From: JAICIG01 sp035532215
Lineage (GTDB): Bacteria > Planctomycetota > Planctomycetia > Pirellulales > JAICIG01
NCBI GenBank assembly: GCA_035532215.1
Contig: DATKRK010000283.1
Coordinates: 1-17,698 of the forward strand
DNA: 17,698 nucleotides
Direction of reading: 5' to 3'
Position 1 is the stretch's first letter, and every line of letters begins with the position of its first letter. The notes beneath the pieces are model-generated. The model did not search any database. It was not told the DNA's origin and worked only from the letters and a program-made list of their open reading frames with translations. The position numbers and the translations under genes are program-made. This document shows positions 1-8,483 of the stretch, in pieces.

Positions 1-69
1 AGAAGCCTTACGCTCACGGATGCAGAGCTTCATGAGAAAGCTGCTTCACTTGCCCGAACATGTCATCAG

Positions 70-3000
70 TTACTTTCTCCATCCTTCCGTCCGATATGCG
101 TCCATTACCGAATTGCGATCCACTTTCATGCCGGGGTAATACAGCAGGTTCAGTGCCTCATCGCGGACCAACGAGTCCCTACCCAATCCACCTCGCGGGC
201 CTATGCGCAAGACGAATTCGCAAAGTCCATGTTCCAGCGCGCTGCCACGCCAGCGCTGCAAATGGTCGATCAAGGGCTTTGAGTTAATCTCGGCAAGAAG
301 GTTCAGTGGCCCGTAGAGAGGCTCGTTGCCGCGCCAATCCGGTGCTGTGAGAACCGACTTAAGCTGCCGCTCGAAATCGTCAAGAAGGATGTCGAGCGTT
401 TGAACATCCATCCAATACTGGCGACCACCATAGACCGTCGCAACCTTCCATACGTCAATAGCCCGCATGATCTCGCGCAATTTGGCGCGGGCGGCGTCGG
501 GTGCCACGGCAAACAGCTCATCCGCAAACCAATTCCTGGCAAGGTACAAGTCCCGCATAGGCAGCCTTTGCCAATGGTTGACGGCCTCCTTAGGCGCGAG
601 GCGGACGAGTGTGCGAAGCGCCGTCGCCCCGAGCATATCGTCTTCCACTTCAACGCTGCTGATTAGCCAAGGGATTTCGTCCCGGTCGGAATATCGGTCA
701 ATGCACATTGCCAACGACCGTCGTTTTGACATTGGCAATTTCTGAAAGAGGGCTCGTTTTTTATCCCTCCAAATGTGCTGGCCTACGTCGCTGTCAATGC
801 TCGCGAGAAGGTAGGCTAGGTCACTTATGCTCTCGCGTTCAGGATCTGCGTCAGTGATTGCTTTCGCCAACCAATCCGGGCAAACACGGCAGCACTGTTT
901 CAGTGCCGCGAAGGTCGCCTCATATAGATCGTGCGAACGCGGCCAGTTACCGGACGGCGGCCAGTCGCCCTGCTGAAGAAATGGCGTCGGATCGGCTTGG
1001 CACAAATTGTGAAGCGTCCAAAGTTTCCCGAGTGCTTCCGCCGAGCCGTGGCGTGCGAAGAGCGAGCAAGATGCACGTTGGGCCAGAGGGTTTTCGTCAT
1101 CGAGCAACGAAAGACCGGTCCGCGTCGCCTCGGTGCCGCCGATTTGCGCAATGGTGCGCGCGATCATTTTCGACAGCGGAAGGTCGGCCAGATTAGCTCG
1201 CAGCCGCGCCGCAAGCGCGTCGAGAACCGCGGTCCCGAGTGTGGGCAGCAAATGTTTGTATAGAAGTTCCCGCTGCTGGTATTGCGATTCCAGACCGGCA
1301 ATTACGTCGGCTACGCGACCGCATGCCAATTCATCGTGGCACATCAGCCAAAGCACATCCATTGGAACAAACCCAAGCCGATGGCCATGCTTTTCTGAGC
1401 TTCCCGTCAGATAAGATTGGAGTTGCGACGAAAATGATTCCGTGTCGAGACGACTTTCCCTCGCACGAAAAAGCAATGCCTGGGCACACGCCCAGTTTAG
1501 CAGGCGATCGTGAGGCAGCTCAAACGAGGACCCGCCGGCTGCATAAGTAACGCGGAGCCAGCCGATTCGTTCGAGACGTGGAACGAATCCGGCACTTGCG
1601 CCCGCATCACTAAGAGAAGCTGCAGACCATGGATAAACCGCATCCGATAGAAACTGGTCTGCAAGCCGCGTGACGACAATACTGTCGAGGGGATCCTGTT
1701 CTATCAGGCGGCCCCAGAAGGCCGCAAAAATCTCATACTCGGAATAAGGAGTCCACTCGCGCGCGGGCATCCGTTCAACGATTTTCCGATAGATGCTCGC
1801 AATCAGGGGATTTCGTACCGAGTTACGAACGAACTCGGGCACGACTGGCCATCGATCGCCCAGAAGTGACTCTAGGTAAGCGTGAAGCTCTCGGGTAGTG
1901 AACTCGCCGATGCTGATGACCATACAGCGCCCACGCGATTGAACTTCGAGCGAACGCGCAGTCGCCTGCTCGACGCTTATGATTACGCGAATGCCCCACT
2001 CTTCCCACGGCTTCCGGATGATCTCTGCCGCCTGGTCCAAGCCAAGTGTTCCATCTATGACCAGCGTTAGCCATGGGATCACCTTGTCGCCGAGGACGCG
2101 GCGCACACGATTGGCGATACGCTGGAGAGGTATTCGTTCATCGTGGCCCGCAATATCTTGCCACACCGCCTCTGCGGCCCGCTCAAGAGTTATGTCAATG
2201 CTCGGCCCAGCGGTGACGGGAGCAGTCAGTCCCTTGCCTGGCTGGCCAAGTGCACAAAGTGCATACGAGCGCCATGACTTGCCGCAACCGCTCGCCCCGG
2301 TAATTGCGAGCATTGGCGCAGTCGTCGGCCAGCCAACGAGGGTCTTGTCGGCCGCCGCGAGCCTCACGTCTTCCGAAGGCTCGTATCCTAGATGTCGCAA
2401 AGTGGTCTCTGATATTCGTCGCGCTGCGGCGCGAAGCGCTCCCCAATCCGTAAGCGGAACCGCATCGAGTCCCTGCGATTGAAAGAACTCGTTGCAGTTG
2501 ATTTCTGCATCGCCGGCTGCGGCACGGCGCGCCAATTCCATCGCCAATGAGTCTCGAATCCACGGCACGTCGTCATTGCGGTCAGCAATCGCCGCTAAGT
2601 GCGAGTCAATGTCGTCCTGCAGGTCCTTCATGAGCTGACCGCCGACGAACTCGAATCGCGCGAGAACGCCGCGAAGCTTTAGCGCGGTGGTCGTCTCGTC
2701 TTCGCCGTCTCGAATAATCTTGCGTTTTCGAACTTCGGTGAGTATTTTCCGGAACAGCTTTTGTTCCGTGTACTGCCCCCTCTCCCAAAAATCGCGATCG
2801 CCATTCGCCCGAGAATGTCGTGCCATTTGTGCAGCGAACCTCAGGGGAGCGCGATCATCATCATTGAGGTGTGCGAAGGGATCGTCGCCGATGTGTGATC
2901 GATACCTAAGAGAGCGGAAGAACGTGTAGACGTCTTGCCAATTTCCCATTCGTCCTTCCGTGATGAACCGGAAATCGGTGTCGTTGGCGTTACTTGCGGC

Positions 3001-3309
3001 GGCGATGTATAGGTCAGGAATTACGTCCTCCACGATTTCTCGAAGCGACCAGGTGCTGCCATCAGGACGCGCCTTAATTTGCTCTACGTACCGACGTTTG
3101 CCCTCAGTTAGAACGAGGTCGCCACCGCCGCCGGCTGGCTCGACGAGTATCGTTACCGCTTCCATGCGACCGCCCTTGATAATTGCCGGCGTGATAAAAT
3201 GGGCACGCGATGCTCGCAATAAGCTCCATAGCAACTGGTAAAGAACGCCGTTAATGGTGGCCGGACCGCCCGGCGGAACGCGGCGGTTTTTGCTCTTACG
3301 TTTTTCCAT
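70..3309 (-). CDS. Cap4-like nuclease / STAND NTPase fusion, putative anti-phage sensor
   Basis: Protein of 1079 residues. The N-terminal part (about 10-110) has a PD-(D/E)XK-like pattern: D64 in GGGGDLVL, then E76-Q77-I78-K79 in VEQIKAR, as in the dsDNA nuclease domain of Cap4-type effectors. A P-loop, GASGCGKS, spans 338-345 and a Walker B-like strand, WLTLVIDG, ends near D419, giving a STAND-type NTPase centre. The rest, about 560-1079, is helical and HEAT-like (for example ARTIAQIGGTEATRTGLSLL), the usual place for a target sensor. Known Avs proteins combine a nuclease, STAND and repeats; this one is shorter than the long Avs types. By analogy it would bind a phage product, assemble and cut DNA. 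AGGAG lies 12 bases before the ATG. It follows the PLD gene by 136 bases in the same direction. Domain order is read from sequence; the defence role is inference. Confidence 0.85.
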   Translation of the reverse strand: MEKRKSKNRRVPPGGPATINGVLYQLLWSLLRASRAHFITPAIIKGGRMEAVTILVEPAGGGGDLVLTEGKRRYVEQIKARPDGSTWSLREIVEDVIPDLYIAAASNANDTDFRFITEGRMGNWQDVYTFFRSLRYRSHIGDDPFAHLNDDDRAPLRFAAQMARHSRANGDRDFWERGQYTEQKLFRKILTEVRKRKIIRDGEDETTTALKLRGVLARFEFVGGQLMKDLQDDIDSHLAAIADRNDDVPWIRDSLAMELARRAAAGDAEINCNEFFQSQGLDAVPLTDWGALRAAARRISETTLRHLGYEPSEDVRLAAADKTLVGWPTTAPMLAITGASGCGKSWRSYALCALGQPGKGLTAPVTAGPSIDITLERAAEAVWQDIAGHDERIPLQRIANRVRRVLGDKVIPWLTLVIDGTLGLDQAAEIIRKPWEEWGIRVIISVEQATARSLEVQSRGRCMVISIGEFTTRELHAYLESLLGDRWPVVPEFVRNSVRNPLIASIYRKIVERMPAREWTPYSEYEIFAAFWGRLIEQDPLDSIVVTRLADQFLSDAVYPWSAASLSDAGASAGFVPRLERIGWLRVTYAAGGSSFELPHDRLLNWACAQALLFRARESRLDTESFSSQLQSYLTGSSEKHGHRLGFVPMDVLWLMCHDELACGRVADVIAGLESQYQQRELLYKHLLPTLGTAVLDALAARLRANLADLPLSKMIARTIAQIGGTEATRTGLSLLDDENPLAQRASCSLFARHGSAEALGKLWTLHNLCQADPTPFLQQGDWPPSGNWPRSHDLYEATFAALKQCCRVCPDWLAKAITDADPERESISDLAYLLASIDSDVGQHIWRDKKRALFQKLPMSKRRSLAMCIDRYSDRDEIPWLISSVEVEDDMLGATALRTLVRLAPKEAVNHWQRLPMRDLYLARNWFADELFAVAPDAARAKLREIMRAIDVWKVATVYGGRQYWMDVQTLDILLDDFERQLKSVLTAPDWRGNEPLYGPLNLLAEINSKPLIDHLQRWRGSALEHGLCEFVLRIGPRGGLGRDSLVRDEALNLLYYPGMKVDRNSVMDAYRTEGWRK

Positions 3310-3445
3310 ATCGATGCCTAGCTCCTGTCTCGGGCTCGCAAGAATCCATCTGCCGCACCGAGGATGCGCTGCCGGTTTCTAAGACGAACTGCGTCACTGG
3401 AGCCCGTTTTCCCACTTTGCATTTCTCGCGCTCGCCAGCCGGCGC

Positions 3446-4702
3446 CTATTGCCATGTTACAGCCGGATGCTCACCACTCTTGGGCCTGTATACGAAGGCG
3501 TCTAGCAACGCGCTTCGGTTGTCCCATAAGGTCCCCTCCAACGACCTCGTCGGTTTCGGCGCCCTCATCCACGGTGCCTTCCAAAGCCGCTTCAGGCCTT
3601 CTTCATAGCCTTCCCACGACGACAACCGTCCGAACGGAATGCCGAGAACCTGCGAAAGGCCCTTAGCGGCGCTGTTGACGGATACGAAAGCATCGGGCCG
3701 GCAAAGAGTCAGGTATCTTGTGGCAATTCCAGGCCCCACGTTTTTGATCTGGCGGAGTGCGTGGTATGCTTCCCCAACGACGTCGAGCGGGGGAAACGCC
3801 GGGCCTGGTGACACTATTTTAAGCGCAGCCGTTACCGCAGCTTGGGTCTCTCTTGCGACTGGGTCCTCGCCCGACAATGCCTGGCGCGCCAGCCCTTTCG
3901 CCCCCATCCAGCCAAGCCAGCCGGCATCTGGGTATTCTTCACTCCCAATGCCTATGAGGGCAAGCCGCTGCAATCTCGACAACTTCGCGAGCGGCTGTCT
4001 CGCCAGGTGGGGCAGTTCGGCAAGCATGGCAAGGTAGGAGTCGATGCGGTGGTGGCCGAATGGCTGCCAGAGCTGGTCAACGCATGCCAGTTGCTGGACG
4101 TACTGATCCCAGGTCCACGAGAGGATTGGGGTTGTTGCAGCGACCACGATAGGCCCTATTGGCGGCGGCTGCAGACCGCCTTGCGCTGCTTCATGCAGGT
4201 TGTCCCGCTGCACACGCCAGTGTTCCTTATACCTCTCCAAGTTCTCGTTGTTGATCTCTTCAGCCGAACGCCACTGGCGTTCAAAGAACTCCGCCACTTC
4301 ATTGAGCGCGGCCGCGGCCCCACTCAGCCGGACCGCCGCTTCGACATTGAATAGGAAGGCTGGCCGGGTTAGATTCGCGCTCCCGACAATAGCGATGCTC
4401 TGGTCCTTGTGGTGAAAGACGAAGACCTTGGGGTGGAAGATGCCCGCGCAGGGCGGCGAGCCCCACCGGATATTACCTGGGGACGCCCCGAGAAGCCGCT
4501 CTATTGCAAAGGGGTCGGTTGGGAAGGCTCGGCCGACGACGGCGCGAAGTTTGCCTCCTCTCTTGGCGTACTCGCACACTGAGGTCAGTTGATGGCACCG
4601 CATTGCCCAGGCCACGGCAATGTCAACGTGCGACGCACCGCGGAGTGCGGTCTGAAACGCGCCGCTAAGCTCGTCGGGACTTGTAAGGAGAATGCCGTTC
4701 AT
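3446..4702 (-). CDS. Phospholipase D-fold protein with C-terminal HhH-like region
   Basis: Protein of 418 residues. The N-terminal half has one PLD motif: H90-P-K92 in GIFHPKVFVFH, then G107-S-A-N110 in IVGSANLT. This is the arrangement seen in PLDc_2 nucleases, which act as dimers because each chain has one catalytic motif. The C-terminal half carries a helix-hairpin-helix-like stretch, IKNVGPGIATRYL, near 319-331, followed by RPDAFVSVNSA, resembling the DNA-binding part of base-excision glycosylases. An asparagine sits about where a glycosylase aspartate would be. A DNA nuclease is the likeliest role. GGAGG stands 10 bases before the ATG, which fixes the start. It lies between the 118-residue gene and the STAND gene on the same strand, suggesting a shared operon. 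The substrate is unknown. Confidence 0.85.
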   Translation of the reverse strand: MNGILLTSPDELSGAFQTALRGASHVDIAVAWAMRCHQLTSVCEYAKRGGKLRAVVGRAFPTDPFAIERLLGASPGNIRWGSPPCAGIFHPKVFVFHHKDQSIAIVGSANLTRPAFLFNVEAAVRLSGAAAALNEVAEFFERQWRSAEEINNENLERYKEHWRVQRDNLHEAAQGGLQPPPIGPIVVAATTPILSWTWDQYVQQLACVDQLWQPFGHHRIDSYLAMLAELPHLARQPLAKLSRLQRLALIGIGSEEYPDAGWLGWMGAKGLARQALSGEDPVARETQAAVTAALKIVSPGPAFPPLDVVGEAYHALRQIKNVGPGIATRYLTLCRPDAFVSVNSAAKGLSQVLGIPFGRLSSWEGYEEGLKRLWKAPWMRAPKPTRSLEGTLWDNRSALLDAFVYRPKSGEHPAVTWQ

Positions 4703-4858
4703 GCAACGTCCGCCTCCGCAGCCGATCGGCCCCCGCCGAGGAACTCGGCACTTGTCCGTCGCATCGAGCAGCCTGGCTGACTCCGAAGGACGGCAAAGCT
4801 GTCAGGAGCCGTTCATGGGCAAGCGTTGACGGGTTCGATCGCCGGCGTCGCGTACGGG

Positions 4859-5215
4859 CTAGAATTCGTTCAGGCTGATGCCACAAGCATTGTCAAACAG
4901 CATTTGGAACTCGTCCAAGATTTTCGAGCCGAGCTCGACCTGTACTTCTTCGCTTGGTATTCGTCCGTTCGGCTGGAATGCCAACCGATATTCAAACCGT
5001 TTGTTATTGCGAGGCTTTTGGGGAATCAGCTTTTGTCGGAGCACGTGGGCCTTGCCTGCGAGAATTTGCCTGATTCGCGGAAGTAGTTTTTCAAATCGTA
5101 TGTCAAGTATCTCTTGGCTATCGCAACCAGGAGTGCCTCTCCAACATACGGCAACAGCTTGCGGATATATCTCACCGAGCGAAGTCATCTTGTGTTCCGG
5201 TCTTGCCATTGCCAC
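4859..5215 (-). CDS. Hypothetical protein, first gene of the defence-like cluster
   Basis: Protein of 118 residues from the GTG at 5215. An in-frame ATG at 5209 has a weak GTGAG before it, and another at 5188 would give a product starting MTSLGEIYPQ. I recognise no family. It has mixed charged and hydrophobic segments, for example FEKLLPRIRQILAGKA and ELGSKILDEFQMLFDNA, which look helical. There is no signal peptide or membrane segment. It precedes the PLD gene by 156 bases in the same direction, so it may be the first gene of the cassette. Possible roles are regulator, adaptor or inhibitor of the nucleases, but nothing in the sequence decides between them. Confidence 0.6.
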   Translation of the reverse strand: MAMARPEHKMTSLGEIYPQAVAVCWRGTPGCDSQEILDIRFEKLLPRIRQILAGKAHVLRQKLIPQKPRNNKRFEYRLAFQPNGRIPSEEVQVELGSKILDEFQMLFDNACGISLNEF

Positions 5216-5611
5216 TCACATTTTTTCTACACTTTGGAGCCAATCGGTGGAATAACTCTGCAGAGTGGTCCAGACGACGGATTCATCCTCCAGCGAGAGG
5301 CGGGATCGATTCCCAAGTGTGCCCCTCAGTCTGACCGTTCCGTTCATGCAGGATGCGTTCCCAGGAGGTCATCGGCCTCGCGGATGAATTCGGTTGCGGC
5401 GTCGCGGCTGCCGCTCCGGCGGGTCGTTCGTCATGCTGGGCCGCCTAGCTGGGCGTGGGTATTGCTTTCTGCCGCCGGCAGCCGTGGGCAGTGATCGGCT
5501 CTTCGGTGGATGCGTGTTCCGCTGGACGCTGCTGTGGTGCCTGCAACGCCTTCGGTCCGACACACCGACGCGCGCTGGCAGGTAGGGCTTTTGTGGCAGA
5601 GGTGACGGCGA

Positions 5612-5631
5612 CCGCCGCCTATCGGCGGCGG
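5612..5631. repeat. Perfect hairpin, 8-bp arms and 4-nt loop
   Basis: CCGCCGCC at 5612-5619 and GGCGGCGG at 5624-5631 are exact reverse complements around the loop TATC. No T-run follows on either strand, so this is a poor terminator. The 11-mer TATCGGCGGCG at 5620-5630 recurs at 5970-5980, just before the end of dnaB. Confidence 0.6.
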
Positions 5632-5676
5632 CGGTGTCCCGCTCCGCGGTTGATCCCGGGAAGCCGGGGGAAGTGC

Positions 5677-5861
5677 GGAACGCTCCTCGCGGGGGACACC
5701 CCACACGCCCGCCACCGGGGACGTTGCTGGCATCACAACGCTCGCCGGCGCCGCGCACGGTGCCCGCGAGCCCCCGATCGACCAGCCAACGTCCAGGAGG
5801 TACGAGTGGCGGGCGTGTGGAGAGCGGGGGCTCGCGGGCGCAGCTCCGCGAGGGGCGTTCC
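5677..5861. repeat. Interleaved compound inverted repeat
   Basis: Three blocks occur on the left and recur in inverted order on the right. GGAACGCTCCTCGCGG (from 5677) matches the reverse complement of about 5846-5861 with one mismatch. CCACACGCCCGCCAC (5701-5715) matches 5806-5820 perfectly. GGACGTTG (5719-5726) matches about 5786-5793. A further perfect 15-bp pair, GCCCGCGAGCCCCCG at 5762-5776 and its complement at 5825-5839, is nested across the right half. The spacers differ between the two sides, so the blocks are conserved as separate sites rather than as one simple hairpin. Confidence 0.7.
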
Positions 5862-5939
5862 CTCATAGAGCCGTGTTCCGCGGCTAGCGGATGCGACGAA
5901 CCGATCGGCCTCCGGCCGCCGGTGACTCCGCCGATGCGT

Positions 5940-5955
5940 CCGCCGCTCGCGGCGG
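5940..5955 (-). terminator. Possible hairpin terminator after dnaB
   Basis: CCGCCG and CGGCGG pair around a 4-nt loop, about 35 bases beyond the dnaB stop. It lacks a U-tract, so it may be only a GC-rich hairpin. Confidence 0.25.
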
Positions 5956-5989
5956 GAAGAGAACGCCACTATCGGCGGCGAAACGCTGG

Positions 5990-7342
5990 TCAGGTCTGCG
6001 GTCCCGGCAGTGCGTCCGTGAAGCTCATCCGCGCGTGGTCGAAGTGCAGGCCGACTCTCCCCGTCGGTCCGTTTCGGTTCTTGCGGACGTTAAGGTCAGC
6101 CATACCCGGCTGTGCCGAGTCTTCGTTGTACGCATCGTCCCGGTAGAGCATCAGCACCGTGTCGGCGTCCTGCTCGATGGAGCCGGACTCACGGAGATCG
6201 GAGAGGATCGGAATGGGCGGGTTACGCTGTTCGACGTTACGAGAAAGCTGCGACAGCGCAATGATCGGGCACTGCAGTTCTCGGGCCAGGTTCTTGAGCG
6301 AGCGGGAGATATAGCTCACCTGCTGCGTGCGGTTCTCGCTGCTCGCCACGCGGTCGGTGACTTCAATGAGTTGGAGATAGTCGATGATGAGCAGGTCCAG
6401 TCCGTGCTCCATCTGCTGCCGGCGGGCTTTACTGCGGAGGTTGCTGATCGTCGTATCGGGGTCGTCGTCGATGAAGAGCGGATGCTGCTTGAGGCCGTCG
6501 AAGAGCGTGCCGAGTTTCGTGAAATCGTCCTGCGTCAGTTCGCCCTTCTTGAGCTTCCAGGCTTCGACGCCGAGAAAGCCTGCGATGATGCGGTCCATCA
6601 GTTCCTGCTTGGTCATTTCGAGCGAGAACACGGCGACATTCTTCCGCTGCTTCGATGCCACCTGGCGGGCGAGGTCAAGGGCGAACGAGGTTTTGCCCAT
6701 GCCGGGACGGGCGGCGACGATCATCAGGTGCCCCGGCTGCAGTCCCGTCAGCATCCGGTCGAGGTCGCGGAACCCCGTGCGCAGTCCAAACAGCGCCTCC
6801 TTATCCTCTGCCGCGTGGAGTTGTGCATAGCGCTCGTAGCTCTGCTCGCCGATCTCCGCGATGTGCTGGGGCTTGCGATCCGTCGTGTGCCGCGCGAGCT
6901 GCAGGAGCGTCTGCTCGGCTCGCTCCAGCGCGTCGAGCGCGGGCATATCGACGTCTTTACCGAGCGCCGCGATGCGGCCGCCGACTTCGATGAGTCGCCG
7001 GTGCAGGGATTTCTCACCGACGATCTCCGCGTAGCGCGGGGCGTGCGAGGAGGTGGGCACGGACGACGCCAGTTCCGCGAGAAACGCGCTGCCGCCAATC
7101 GCCTGGATGTTCTTGTCTTGCGCGAGCGCCTCGCTGATGGTCACGAAATCGATCGGTTTGTGCGCTTCTTTCAGGCGGCACATCGCGTCGTAGATCGATC
7201 GATAGACCGGATCGTAGAAGTCCGCCGGCCGCACAATCGCGGCCACGTCCAGCAGCCGCTCCGGGTCGAGCAGGATCGCCCCGAGCAGCGTGCGCTCCGC
7301 ATCGGGGCTGTGCGGCAGAATATCAAGGAGTGGGGGAGGCAT
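5990..7342 (-). CDS. dnaB: Replicative DNA helicase DnaB
   Basis: Protein of 450 residues, the usual full DnaB length. The N-terminal primase-interacting domain (about 10-110) begins PHSPDAERTLLGAILLDP. The RecA-like helicase domain shows Walker A ARPGMGKTS (211-219), the catalytic-glutamate region SLEM (E242), Walker B LLIIDYLQL (D321), IALSQLSR (361-368) and DLRESGSIEQDAD (382-394). All are intact, so it should form the ring that unwinds DNA at the replication fork. It lies 76 bases after parB on the same strand, in the plasmid maintenance cluster rather than in a chromosomal context. No clear Shine-Dalgarno precedes the ATG. It probably supplies helicase to the RepA-iteron origin, independently of or in addition to the host enzyme; that part is inference. 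Confidence 0.95.
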   Translation of the reverse strand: MPPPLLDILPHSPDAERTLLGAILLDPERLLDVAAIVRPADFYDPVYRSIYDAMCRLKEAHKPIDFVTISEALAQDKNIQAIGGSAFLAELASSVPTSSHAPRYAEIVGEKSLHRRLIEVGGRIAALGKDVDMPALDALERAEQTLLQLARHTTDRKPQHIAEIGEQSYERYAQLHAAEDKEALFGLRTGFRDLDRMLTGLQPGHLMIVAARPGMGKTSFALDLARQVASKQRKNVAVFSLEMTKQELMDRIIAGFLGVEAWKLKKGELTQDDFTKLGTLFDGLKQHPLFIDDDPDTTISNLRSKARRQQMEHGLDLLIIDYLQLIEVTDRVASSENRTQQVSYISRSLKNLARELQCPIIALSQLSRNVEQRNPPIPILSDLRESGSIEQDADTVLMLYRDDAYNEDSAQPGMADLNVRKNRNGPTGRVGLHFDHARMSFTDALPGPQT

Positions 7343-7402
7343 AGTCGGACATTGTTAGATCACTCGGTCAAGGATGGGCTTTGGCAGCGGCTTTCTGTGG
7401 GG

Positions 7403-7418
7403 CGCCCGACGTCGGGCG
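7403..7418. promoter_or_regulatory. 16-bp perfect palindrome between parB and dnaB
   Basis: CGCCCGACGTCGGGCG is self-complementary and abuts the parB stop codon. Its 14-bp core, GCCCGACGTCGGGC, occurs exactly once more, at 12715-12728. An exact long palindrome repeated next to a ParB gene suggests a protein-binding site, for example parS-like. A hairpin ending parB transcription is less likely because no T-run follows. Confidence 0.5.
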
Positions 7419-8483
7419 TCAACCAAGGTCATCACTCAAGCGTTCCTGGATCTCCTTGCGATTCACGAGATTGCGAATCTCCGTCCAGAACGCTTTGGCT
7501 CCGCCGCGACGCTTCCACTGGGCGGCGGTCAGCCCGGTCGAGATGAAGGTGATCGGGGCGCCCTGGTCTTTGATCGCGAGCACGAAGTTGCGCGGACGGC
7601 CAGCGCCGGTGACGGCGCTTTCCGGCGGCGTCGGACGTTCCTCTTTCAGAAATTTGCGTACTTCCGCGACCGTCATTTGCCCTATGTGCTTGTACGCTTG
7701 GCGCTGCTCCTCGGGCGGGCGGTTGGCAATCGCGACGATCACCTCGTCCGCGGGGCGATAGTCGCCGTTGATGATCTCTTGGGCGACTTTTTGATCGAGG
7801 TTGGCGACGATCTTGAGCCTTTGCGCCTCGCTACGGCTGATGTCGAAGTAGGCGGCCACATCCGTATCCTTCGGCTGCTCCAAGGCAAACTCCTGCCGCC
7901 ACACGTCGTATTGATTCACCTTATCGAAAATATCGTACCCCTGGCTGTGCATGAGTTTGATCGAGGCTCGCTGGAGTGCCCGTCGGCTGTAGCTGAGATC
8001 ATCCTCGTTCTCCATCGGCAACATGAGTTCGACTCTCAGCAGCTCGATCGTGCTCTTCGGCTGTGCAAAGAAGATGCGGTGCCCCTTGAGAATCAGGAGC
8101 AGTTGCGTCTCCGTGAAATGCTTCGGCCAGCGCGCGCGGTCGGTCTTGGTAATCAGCCTGGCCACGATCGGCTCCTGCTGCCCGTAGCGATTCAAGCTTT
8201 CCGCCAGGACGTCCAGCTCCCGATCGACGACGCGGCCGCGCTGCGGGTTGGCCGCAAGCAAGCTCGGGTGGTAGAGGCCGAGAGGAACCTGGCCGGCGCC
8301 GCGGCTGATCAGCCCCCGCTCGACCAGATCCTGGGGGAACGCGCGCGTGAACGTCTCCGCCAGGAACGACATGCGAGCGTTCGACGCTTGGTCGGGCGCC
8401 GTGACGAGGGTCGCGGCGACCGCCCGGCGGCGCTCATCGGTTTGCTGCCGCCTTTTCTCTGCGGGGGTGGGAGACGGGCTCAT
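7419..8483 (-). CDS. parB: ParB-like partition / DNA-binding protein
   Basis: Protein of 354 residues from the ATG at 8483. The ParB N-terminal fold is recognisable in ELDVLAESLNRYGQQEPIVARL (about 89-110) followed by LLLILKGHRIFFAQ (about 128-141). GHRIF stands where canonical ParB has the GERRxxA CTP-binding motif, so the nucleotide site is divergent. A helix-turn-helix, TDVAAYFDISRSEAQRLKI (about 207-225), should read the centromere. The frame is open further up to a TTG at 8540, but the ATG gives a conventional N-terminus. The gene overlaps the end of parA by 50 bases, implying coupled translation; no Shine-Dalgarno is visible. It would bind parS and stimulate ParA to segregate the plasmid. 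The GCCCGACGTCGGGC palindromes are candidate sites. Confidence 0.85.
   Translation of the reverse strand: MSPSPTPAEKRRQQTDERRRAVAATLVTAPDQASNARMSFLAETFTRAFPQDLVERGLISRGAGQVPLGLYHPSLLAANPQRGRVVDRELDVLAESLNRYGQQEPIVARLITKTDRARWPKHFTETQLLLILKGHRIFFAQPKSTIELLRVELMLPMENEDDLSYSRRALQRASIKLMHSQGYDIFDKVNQYDVWRQEFALEQPKDTDVAAYFDISRSEAQRLKIVANLDQKVAQEIINGDYRPADEVIVAIANRPPEEQRQAYKHIGQMTVAEVRKFLKEERPTPPESAVTGAGRPRNFVLAIKDQGAPITFISTGLTAAQWKRRGGAKAFWTEIRNLVNRKEIQERLSDDLG

Larger units (their letters stand above)
5216..5989. other. Gene-poor region with dense inverted repeats
   Basis: No convincing gene was found in these roughly 770 bases. The open frames are arginine- and proline-rich and look like by-products of high GC. 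The left part (5216-5376) lies upstream of the 118-residue gene and probably holds its promoter, but no clear -35/-10 pair could be assigned. The right part (5600-5960) holds several hairpins and paired inverted repeats, listed separately. It lies just beyond the end of dnaB. Possible functions include a transfer origin, a secondary origin, a centromere or a non-coding RNA. Confidence 0.6.

Noticed and set aside
1..69. Short minus-strand peptide frame after the STAND gene
   Set aside because: It encodes only about 15 residues and is cut by the window context; no evidence for a gene or terminator.
5369..5866. 165-codon minus-strand frame in the repeat-rich region
   Set aside because: The translation is dominated by R and P and crosses the inverted repeats; no ribosome-binding site or fold-like segments.
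5891..7546. 551-codon plus-strand open frame
   Set aside because: It is antisense to dnaB, which has every helicase motif; long antisense frames are common in GC-rich genes.
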